A stretch of DNA of 40,465 nt from Candidatus Avelusimicrobium pullicaecorum (GTDB lineage: Bacteria > Elusimicrobiota > Elusimicrobia > Elusimicrobiales > Elusimicrobiaceae): the NCBI GenBank assembly GCA_944322825.1, contig CALUQD010000009.1:1-40465 (forward strand). Direction: 5' to 3'. The position numbers were made by a program, and so were the translations under genes. The notes below the pieces were generated by a model. That model had not been told where the DNA came from. It saw nothing but the letters and a program-made list of their open reading frames with translations, and made no database searches. This document shows, in pieces, positions 7,444-12,868 of this stretch; positions within the stretch are counted from its first letter, which is position 1; each line of letters begins with the position of its first letter.

Positions 7444-7782
7444 TTATTGTACGTCTTTGCCGCTGTCTGCCGCGGCGTTAAAGTCATAGTTGGAAGTTTC
7501 GGTTGTTTTGGCTGTACCCATTGGATTATTTTTAAGTTCTTCCTCGTAAGCTTTCAAAACATTGGTTTCCAAGTATTCCCGAAATTCCTGATTGATTGGG
7601 TGGACCATATCTTTATGCGTCCCGTCGGGTAATTTTCGGGAAGGCATACAGAGAAAAACGCCCTTGGTTCCTTCCACAACTTTCATATTCCGAACTACGA
7701 AAGAATCGTCAAACGTTACGCTCGCAAACGCTTTGAGGCGATCCTCCCCCATAAGATGTATCCTTATTTCCGTTATTTTCAT
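7444..7782 (-). CDS. spoVG: Septation/regulatory protein SpoVG
   Basis: A 112-residue RNA/DNA-binding regulator. The N-terminus MKITEIRIHLMG, the SVTFDDSFVVRNMKVVEGTKG-like strand pattern and the MPSRKLPDGTHKDMVHPINQE stretch match SpoVG along most of its length; the last 20 residues or so form a non-conserved tail. In firmicutes SpoVG affects septation and virulence genes; here, in a probable non-sporulating organism, it is likely a general post-transcriptional regulator. The AGGAG site is 8 bases before the ATG. Its first 74 bases overlap the end of ispE, so the two must be co-transcribed; ispE next to spoVG is a known arrangement in firmicutes. Confidence 0.95.
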   Translation of the reverse strand: MKITEIRIHLMGEDRLKAFASVTFDDSFVVRNMKVVEGTKGVFLCMPSRKLPDGTHKDMVHPINQEFREYLETNVLKAYEEELKNNPMGTAKTTETSNYDFNAAADSGKDVQ

Positions 7783-8674
7783 CCTTTAAGCTCCTATGAA
7801 ATGTCGTAAAGAAAACTATCCGTTCCTTGTTTTGTAATTTATTTACCAAATTTTTTGCATCCTTTTCAGTTTCAACTAAAGCAAAAACCGTGGAGCCGGA
7901 ACCGGACATTAAAACTGCATCTGTATTTGTTTTCCTCAAATCGAGCAGCACATTTCGTACAGAGTTTGTAAAAGGAACAACACACTCCTCCAGCCGGTTG
8001 AACAACAAATGTTTCCATCCGGCTAGGGGACTGGCACATCTTATGTATGTAATTAATTTATCTAAATTAGAGGCGTTTGTCAAGGAGGTTTCTTTAGCGG
8101 GCAGTTTCAGCCGGGCAAAAACCTCTTTGGTGGGAATGACGGTTTTGGGGTACACCAGCACCAGCCACGGCAAAGGCCCGCCGGCTGGGATGGGGGTAAG
8201 TTTTTCGCCGATGCCTTCCCCTTTTAGGAAGGTATCCTCGTACATAAAAAGCGGTACGTCCGCCCCTAGTTTAGCGGCGGCGGGGAGCAGTTCGGATTTG
8301 TCTTTCTTAAAAATTTCGCACAGGGCCAGCAGTACCCCGGCCGCGTCGGAGGAGCCTCCTCCCAGGCCGGCGCCGGTGGGGGTATGCTTTTCCAGCGTCA
8401 TCGTAATGTGCGCAGAGAGCTGAAAATGCTCCAAAAAAGCCCGTGCGGCCCGGCAGGCCAAGTTGCTCTGGTCCGCTTTTAGCATAGGACCAATCGGGCC
8501 GGTAAGCGTGAGGGATATTTCCGTTTGTTCGGCGGGGACGGCCTGTACGGTCAGCGTATCGCCTAGGTTGATTTTGGCAAACAGCGTGGCCAGCTCGTGG
8601 TATCCGTTGGGGCGTTTGCCTGTTACTTCTAAGAACAGGTTTACTTTGGCCGGACAAAAACGAGTTACTTTCAT
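7709..8674 (-). CDS. ispE: 4-diphosphocytidyl-2-C-methyl-D-erythritol kinase
   Basis: Cytoplasmic GHMP kinase of the MEP isoprenoid pathway; it phosphorylates CDP-methylerythritol at the 2-hydroxyl. It has 321 residues, longer than the usual 280-300. PAKVNLFLEV near the start, the ATP-binding loop PTGAGLGGGSSDAAGVL at about 95-111 and MSGSGSTVFAL near 270 are diagnostic. The start at 8674 (MKVTRFCPAK) overlaps the MORN gene stop as ATGA, so translation is probably coupled. A longer upstream frame was rejected because it lies inside the MORN gene. The 3' end overlaps spoVG by 74 bases; the last 25 residues or so (rich in G, S, N and K) look non-conserved and are a by-product of this overlap. 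Confidence 0.95.
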   Translation of the reverse strand: MKVTRFCPAKVNLFLEVTGKRPNGYHELATLFAKINLGDTLTVQAVPAEQTEISLTLTGPIGPMLKADQSNLACRAARAFLEHFQLSAHITMTLEKHTPTGAGLGGGSSDAAGVLLALCEIFKKDKSELLPAAAKLGADVPLFMYEDTFLKGEGIGEKLTPIPAGGPLPWLVLVYPKTVIPTKEVFARLKLPAKETSLTNASNLDKLITYIRCASPLAGWKHLLFNRLEECVVPFTNSVRNVLLDLRKTNTDAVLMSGSGSTVFALVETEKDAKNLVNKLQNKERIVFFTTFHRSLKDENNGNKDTSYGGGSPQSVCERNV

Positions 8675-9741
8675 TTGTTTTTCCTGTCCGTGTTGTGTAC
8701 CAAAGAACCCCAGTGGTATTCTTCTGAGGAGAGAAGTTCCCCGTTTTCGGCATAGATGTTGCGTTTCCCTTCCAGCATCCCTTCCGAGTAAAATTCTTCC
8801 AAATGTATTTTCCCCGAAGCAAAATAGCCGAAACGCTCCCCGTCCAAGCGGCCGTTGTTGTAATTTTCGCGGTACCATAATTCACCGGTGGGGAAATAAA
8901 GCAGTCGTTCTCCGTGCAGTTTCCCCGCGGAGAAAAGCGCCTCGCTTTCTTTGCAGCCGTTGGGGTAGTAACAGGTGCGTTTCCCGTCCAGGCGGCCGCG
9001 TTTGTATGTTTCTTCTTGGCGCAGGGTGCCGTCTTTTTGTTTGATGATCCGTTTGCCTTCCAGCAAAGAATTCTTATACGTACATTGGGCGTGCAAGGTG
9101 TCGTGCTTGAGGGAGGTGAAGTATTCCGCCGGTCCCTGCAAAATGCCGTTTACATATTCTTCTCGCGAAAGCAGTACGCCGTTGTCGTCGTAGCGCAGAA
9201 CGGGGCCGTTTAATTTGTTGGCTTTATAATGGGCTTCTGTTTTGACGAGGCCGTTTTCGCCAAATTCTTTTACTTCTCCGTCCGGGATTTGCCCCAAAAT
9301 TTCCAGCGTTACCCCGTTGGAGGACAGCGTTTCTTCGGCCACTTCTTTTCCGTTGATGTAAAAAGAATTGGTGTTTTTGTTGCTTTTTAATATGGTGCCG
9401 GGATAGAGGCGGACGGCTTTTTCTTCCTTGTTTTCTTTAGGTGTATTTTTGAGAATGTTTCGTTCGGTAATGCTGACAAGGTGGCCGTTTTCGTATTGTT
9501 CGCTGTAAGTAACGGTATTGTTTGTTAGGTTGATGACTTCAAATTTGCCGTGCAATTTGCCGCCTTTTACGTTTTTAATCGTGGCGGAGGAAACGCTTAA
9601 TTCGGTAATTTCTCCATCCGGCAGGGCTCCCGTGGTATTGACGATGTTTTGTTCTCTATCCAAAAATTCCTTTGCCAAAGGAATGGCCCGATAATAGGTG
9701 CGGCCGGAAGGAGTGGAAATGCAAATAAATTTTTCTTTCAT
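8671..9741 (-). CDS. MORN-repeat variant protein
   Basis: A 356-residue protein with no signal peptide. From about residue 150 on it consists of repeats of about 22-23 residues of the form E-x-Y-x-x-G-x-L-x-G-x-R-x-x-Y-x-x-N-G (for example YKRGRLDGKRTCYYPNG and YNNGRLDGERFGYFASG), the MORN/YwqK-type beta-hairpin repeat. The N-terminal 130 residues (MKEKFICISTPSGRTYY) are less regular. YwqK-like proteins are sometimes annotated as antitoxins, but no toxin partner is present, so that label is not justified. It heads an operon with ispE and spoVG, with a stop/start overlap. The start is supported by AGGAG 7 bases upstream; an in-frame extension to 10275 runs through the repeat block and is not real. 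Confidence 0.85.
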   Translation of the reverse strand: MKEKFICISTPSGRTYYRAIPLAKEFLDREQNIVNTTGALPDGEITELSVSSATIKNVKGGKLHGKFEVINLTNNTVTYSEQYENGHLVSITERNILKNTPKENKEEKAVRLYPGTILKSNKNTNSFYINGKEVAEETLSSNGVTLEILGQIPDGEVKEFGENGLVKTEAHYKANKLNGPVLRYDDNGVLLSREEYVNGILQGPAEYFTSLKHDTLHAQCTYKNSLLEGKRIIKQKDGTLRQEETYKRGRLDGKRTCYYPNGCKESEALFSAGKLHGERLLYFPTGELWYRENYNNGRLDGERFGYFASGKIHLEEFYSEGMLEGKRNIYAENGELLSSEEYHWGSLVHNTDRKNK

Positions 9742-10248
9742 ACATAGGCTCCTGTTCTTTGAAGTCATTGTACAATACTTTTTAAAGCGTGTGTGATAAT
9801 CTCTGTCTGCGTGGGGTTTGGGGCGGTTGCGCAAAAGTCGGCTTGGAAAGAACAGTGCGGCCCGGCTCGGGGCCGTTTTTGTAGGGCGCGACATTGCGGA
9901 AACAGTGTGGCTTAAACTAGTCGTGCTAACGGGTAAAGAGTGGGGAGCCCCGGCTCGGGGCCGTTTTTGTAGGGCGCGACACCACAGAAACAGTGTGGCT
10001 CCAGGAGTCGTGTTACCGGGGCAAGGTAAGGGAGGGGCGGCTCGCCTTTTGCGAGAACGTCCCCAACTTGTTGTTCCTTTTTGCGTTAGCACCGTATTTT
10101 GCAAAACCCTGTCCGAGGCAGAGCACCGCGGCCTGGAAGGTCCTGCCCCCGGCAAGGGGCCGTTTCGTTGGAGCGCGGTATTCCAAAAACAGTGTGGCTC
10201 AACCAGTCGTGTTAGCGGGCAAAGAGTGGGGAGCCCAGGCTCTGGGCC
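9742..10248. repeat. Repeat block in front of pilin P2
   Basis: From 9742 to about 9820 the block carries the promoter region of the MORN operon (a TACAAT hexamer on the minus strand at about 9770-9775 is a weak candidate). From about 9850 come GTGTGGC/GAGCCC modules: two units 87 bases apart share CCCGGCTCGGGGCCG (9861 and 9948). From 9988 the block is the first copy of a long direct repeat with 11050 on. A 108-residue open frame at 9993-10319 is present in both copies of the repeat, but has no start signals and is taken as non-coding. Confidence 0.7.
9861..10034. repeat. Tandem pair of 87-bp units
   Basis: The stretch CCCGGCTCGGGGCCG-TTTTTGTAGGGCGCGAC occurs at 9861 and again at 9948, each followed by a variant of GAAACAGTGTGGC. 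Between them lies the GTCGTG...GGGTAAAGAG part of the dispersed module. Only the second unit continues into the long duplicated leader. Confidence 0.65.
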
Positions 10249-10276
10249 TTGATTTGTTTTTTTTTTTTGATACACT
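10229..10276 (+). promoter_or_regulatory. Promoter of pilin P2 with 12-T spacer tract
   Basis: The layout is as in P1: hairpin GCCCAG-GCT-CTGGGC (10233-10247), TTGATT (10249-10254), a 16-base spacer with 12 T (10257-10268), and extended -10 TGA-TACACT (10268-10276). Here the -10 lies about 80 bases before the ATG, so a leader of about 70 bases is expected. Confidence 0.6.
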
Positions 10277-10285
10277 GGGCCTAGC

Positions 10286-10337
10286 GTTGATTTTTGGGCT
10301 GTTAATTATTAGACTGTAATTAAGCACTAAAATCAAC
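10286..10337 (+). promoter_or_regulatory. Nested 5'-leader hairpin of pilin P2
   Basis: GTTGATTTT (10286-10294) pairs with AAAATCAAC (10329-10337) and, inside, TTAATTA (10302-10308) pairs with TAATTAA (10317-10323). It begins within a few bases of the predicted transcript start and ends 5 bases before the AAGGAG site. It may stabilise the message or affect translation. P3 has the same structure. Confidence 0.65.
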
Positions 10338-10354
10338 TTGCTAAGGAGTATTTG

Positions 10355-10849
10355 ATGAAAAAGGGTTTTACTTTAATCGAACTGCTCGTTGTCGTCCTAA
10401 TTATTGGTATCCTGGCGGCGGTAGCCTTGCCGCAATACGAAATGGCGGTGCTCAAATCCCGTTTTGCGGCTATTCGTACGGTGGGGGAGAATCTAAAAAG
10501 AGCTGAAGAAGTATATTATATGGCCAATGGCCATTACACATCCACCACGGAGGACCTAGATATTGATTTTAAAGGCGCTTGTAAAGGAACGGGCGTTCTA
10601 CAATGCGAAAATTTCTTTCGGGTGGATATCATCAACGGAGCCGGAATTGTGACGGATCCCGGCAAATTGTATATTAGTATCATCTATTATCCGCAAGGAT
10701 ATGACCTGAGCGCGGATTCTGAGAGAGGGACGGGGGCCTTTTTCTATACCATTTGGCTTGATAACTCCTCTTACCCTGGAGAACGACGTTGTACCGGCTA
10801 TACAGACCTGGGAAAGAAATTTTGCAAAATGATGAATGCCGCACAGTAA
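10355..10849 (+). CDS. Type IV prepilin (P2)
   Basis: A 164-residue prepilin with a very short leader, MKKG, before [14 protein letters not shown] with Glu at mature position 5. The hydrophobic helix ends at PQYEMAVLKSR, then a YYMANG motif (about residue 52) and a variable C-terminal domain with four Cys (CKGTGVLQC and later RRC/FCK), likely paired as in other pilins. ATG at 10355, not TTG at 10352, is used because AAGGAG lies 6 bases before it. Unlike P1, P5 and P6 it has a Shine-Dalgarno site and a leader hairpin, so it belongs to a second pilin class together with P3. Its role as major or minor pilin is open. Confidence 0.9.
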   Translation: MKKGFTLIELLVVVLIIGILAAVALPQYEMAVLKSRFAAIRTVGENLKRAEEVYYMANGHYTSTTEDLDIDFKGACKGTGVLQCENFFRVDIINGAGIVTDPGKLYISIIYYPQGYDLSADSERGTGAFFYTIWLDNSSYPGERRCTGYTDLGKKFCKMMNAAQ

Positions 10850-10862
10850 GTAACCCGTCAAT

Positions 10863-10895
10863 AAAAAACCCCGGGAATAATCCCGGGGTTTTTTG
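10863..10895 (+). terminator. Terminator after pilin P2
   Basis: AAAAAACCCCGGGA and TCCCGGGGTTTTTT form a 14-bp stem with an ATAA loop, 13 bases after the P2 stop. Confidence 0.92.
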
Positions 10896-11310
10896 TATAT
10901 AGGAATAAATAGTCAACTTTTTTACAGAACAACAAGTTTTTTCCTATTACATAAGCATCATATTTCACGGGACTCTGTTCCAGGCAGAGTTCCATTCCCT
11001 GGAAGGGGCCCCAGCCTCTGAGATGTTTCGCAAGAGTGCAACATCTCTAAAACAGTGTGGCTCCAGGAGTCGTGTTACCGGGGCAAGGTAAGGGAGGGGC
11101 GGCTCGCCTTTTGCGAGAACGTCCCCAACTTGTTGTTCCTTTTTGCGTTAGCACCGTATTTTGCAAAACCCTGTCCGAGGCAGAGCACCGCGGCCTGGAA
11201 GGTCCTGCCCCCGGCAAGGGGCCGTTTCGTTGGAGCGCGGTATTCCAAAAACAGTGTGGCTCAACCAGTCGTGTTAGCGGGCAAAGAGTGGGGAGCCCAG
11301 GCTCTGGGCC
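10896..11310. repeat. Repeat block in front of pilin P3
   Basis: The first 150 bases hold degraded relatives of the dispersed modules: a CTGTTCCAGGCAGAG stretch and GAGATGT...ACATCTC, a hairpin around a diverged GCGCAAGAGCGCGACATTG. From 11050 the second copy of the long direct repeat begins. No gene is supported; the open frame at 11055-11366 duplicates the one before P2. Confidence 0.65.
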
Positions 11311-11411
11311 TTGATTTGTTTTTTTTTTTTGATACACTGGGCCTAGCGTTGATTTTTGGCTGTTAATTATTAGACTGTAATTAAGCCTTAAAATCAACTT
11401 GCTAAGGAGTT
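11050..11411 (+). repeat. Long direct repeat, copy 2 (pilin P3 leader)
   Basis: This is the second copy of the repeat at 9988-10350, offset by 1062 bases. The copies flank gene P2, so homologous recombination between them could delete or amplify P2. Confidence 0.9.
11291..11338 (+). promoter_or_regulatory. Promoter of pilin P3 with 12-T spacer tract
   Basis: Hairpin GCCCAG-GCT-CTGGGC (11295-11309), TTGATT (11311-11316), 12 T (11319-11330) in a 16-base spacer, and TGA-TACACT (11330-11338). It is identical to the P2 promoter. A nested leader hairpin follows (GTTGATTTT/AAAATCAAC). Confidence 0.6.
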
Positions 11412-11415
11412 TTTA

Positions 11416-11883
11416 ATGGAAAAAGGTTTTACTTTAATCGAACTGCTGGTTGTCGTCCTAATTATTGGCATATTGGCGGCGGTGGCGTTGCCGCAATACC
11501 AAAAAGCGGTGGCAAAAAGCCGCTTGACGCAAGCGGTGACCAGTCTAAAGTCCATTACCGATGCCCAGGAAGTATATTATATGGCGAACGGCCAATATAC
11601 CAACGATTTGGAAGATTTGGACATTGCTGTTGAAAATACGGATACTTGGTCATTTGATTGTTTTGATTCCCGGACATGCCAAGCGAGGCCCAGCGCCTAC
11701 AATTTACCTAGTTTGGAATTTCATTTAATTAACTTGCCTGCGGATAGTACCGCTCCCGCTTCTTACAGCGGAAAAAGATGGTGCCGGGCTAATCCGTCGG
11801 ATTCTTTTCAAAATAATTTATGCAAAAGTTTTGGGCCTTTGGCAATGACATCGAACAGTAGGAATTATTATTCAATGAATTAA
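11416..11883 (+). CDS. Type IV prepilin (P3)
   Basis: A 155-residue prepilin with short leader MEKG and mature [14 protein letters not shown]. The helix ends at [17 protein letters not shown] is at about 53 and then NDLEDLDIA, the same arrangement as in P2. The C-terminal domain differs from P2 in sequence but keeps four Cys ([19 protein letters not shown]). The start has AAGGAG 6 bases upstream. With P2 it looks like a tandem duplication in which the leader DNA stayed nearly identical (recent copy or gene conversion) while the variable domain differs. Confidence 0.9.
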   Translation: MEKGFTLIELLVVVLIIGILAAVALPQYQKAVAKSRLTQAVTSLKSITDAQEVYYMANGQYTNDLEDLDIAVENTDTWSFDCFDSRTCQARPSAYNLPSLEFHLINLPADSTAPASYSGKRWCRANPSDSFQNNLCKSFGPLAMTSNSRNYYSMN

Positions 11884-11904
11884 AGCGTTTTGCTCGTCTG
11901 CCCG

Positions 11905-11930
11905 CCCGGTGCCGATGCGCCGGGCTTTTT
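11905..11930 (+). terminator. Terminator after pilin P3
   Basis: GCCCGGTGC and GCGCCGGGC (one G-U pair) form a stem across a short loop, followed by T5. Confidence 0.85.
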
Positions 11931-11977
11931 AAATGGAGCGTTTGGCCGTATTTTGTATCCGCGCTTAGGGGGCCGGC

Positions 11978-12008
11978 TTGACAATCGGGTTTTCGTTTAT
12001 AGTATACT
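11978..12008 (+). promoter_or_regulatory. Promoter of trxA
   Basis: TTGACA (11978-11983) is a perfect -35. TATACT (12003-12008) lies 19 bases further on; an overlapping TATAGT (11998-12003) would give a spacing of 14. AAGGGG precedes the ATG by 7 bases. Confidence 0.65.
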
Positions 12009-12048
12009 GTGGATATACGCAGGATTTTATTTATAAAGGGGATATCAG

Positions 12049-12369
12049 ATGAGCGAAGTAATTTTGAACGATGCCAATTTTGAAGCCGAAGTGCTTAAGA
12101 ACGAAGGGCCGGTAATGGTGGATTTTTGGGCCACGTGGTGCGGTCCGTGCCGTATGTTGGGCCCGGTGGTGGAAGAACTGGCCGGCGAATATGCGGGCAA
12201 AGTGAAAGTCTGCAAATTAAATGTGGACGAAGCCCCCGATACGAGCGCCAAATACCGCATTACCTCCATTCCTACCATTATTTTCTTTAAAAATGGCGAA
12301 GTAGCCGGCCAAACGGTGGGTTTGCAATCCAAATCGGCGTTACAGGAAAAACTCAACGCCTTGTTATAA
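12049..12369 (+). CDS. trxA: Thioredoxin
   Basis: A 106-residue cytoplasmic disulfide reductase with the active site WCGPC (Cys31 and Cys34) in FWATWCGPCRML, the cis-Pro region SIPTIIFFKNGE, and the normal length. It reduces ribonucleotide reductase, peroxiredoxins and other proteins using electrons from thioredoxin reductase. The start is supported by AAGGGG 7 bases upstream. A second, exported thioredoxin-fold protein follows 8 bases later, so both are likely co-transcribed; this could supply cytoplasmic and periplasmic thiol chemistry together. Confidence 0.97.
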   Translation: MSEVILNDANFEAEVLKNEGPVMVDFWATWCGPCRMLGPVVEELAGEYAGKVKVCKLNVDEAPDTSAKYRITSIPTIIFFKNGEVAGQTVGLQSKSALQEKLNALL

Positions 12370-12377
12370 GGTGTCTT

Positions 12378-12809
12378 ATGAAAAAACTTCTTTTTGCACT
12401 GGTCGCGTGTGCGGTGTTGTTGGGCGCTGGGCAGTTGTCTTGGGCTCAACAGGCACCTGCTTTGGCGAGTGTAACCAGCAAAGCTTATTCGTCTATGAAA
12501 AAGGACGACGTGTACGTCATTATGTTCACGGCGGCTTATTGCGGCCCGTGCCGGGTGGCCAAGCGGGAACTGTTCCCGCCGATGCTGGAAAAATATGCCG
12601 CTTTTGCAAACGTACATTTTTATGAGCTGGACGTGGAAAAGGATCAGCCCGCCCCGGACGGTACTTTTTTAAAGGACCGCTGGGCGGTTAACGGCTTGCC
12701 GACGTTTGTGGTGATTTATAACGATACGGTGATGTTTTCTTCCACGGGGTATTCCCGCAAGAACACCCTGCAACACTCTATTGAAAATAAAATCAACGCT
12801 TTAAAATAG
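12378..12809 (+). CDS. Exported thioredoxin-like protein
   Basis: A 143-residue protein with a signal peptide (MKKLLFALVACAVLLGAGQLSWA, cleavage near AWA-QQ) and a thioredoxin fold. The motif YCGPC is at Cys55-Cys58, followed by LDVEKDQ and the cis-Pro element GLPTFVVIYN. It is likely a periplasmic thiol-disulfide protein of the thioredoxin_7/TlpA-like type; whether it reduces or oxidises its targets is unknown. It lies 8 bases behind trxA, with AAGGTG as ribosome site, and a terminator follows. Confidence 0.88.
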   Translation: MKKLLFALVACAVLLGAGQLSWAQQAPALASVTSKAYSSMKKDDVYVIMFTAAYCGPCRVAKRELFPPMLEKYAAFANVHFYELDVEKDQPAPDGTFLKDRWAVNGLPTFVVIYNDTVMFSSTGYSRKNTLQHSIENKINALK

Positions 12810-12815
12810 CGGTTT

Positions 12816-12846
12816 CCTCCCGCTGGAACCGGCGGGAGGGCTTTTT
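12816..12846 (+). terminator. Terminator after the thioredoxin pair
   Basis: CCTCCCGC (12816-12823) pairs with GCGGGAGG (12832-12839), followed by GCT5. Confidence 0.88.
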
Positions 12847-12868
12847 CTCTCCGTTGTTTCTATAACTT

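Larger units (their letters stand above)
9988..10350 (+). repeat. Long direct repeat, copy 1 (pilin P2 leader)
   Basis: Bases 9988-10298 match 11050-11360 with no difference that I can see by eye (about 311 bases). The match then goes on with a single-G indel and a few substitutions to just before the ATG. The pilins that follow are clearly diverged after their first 30 codons. Confidence 0.9.

Noticed and set aside
8671-9741. MORN protein as an antitoxin (YwqK label)
   Set aside because: No toxin gene is next to it; it is followed by ispE and spoVG, so the label would be unsupported.
9742-10275. A longer start for the MORN protein at 10275
   Set aside because: The extension translates the repeat block in reverse; a good AGGAG site lies before 9741.
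9993-11366. Two near-identical open frames of 103-108 residues (9993-10319 and 11055-11366)
   Set aside because: They are the same frame through the two copies of the long repeat, have no ribosome site, overlap promoter parts and encode a low-complexity, non-recognisable peptide.
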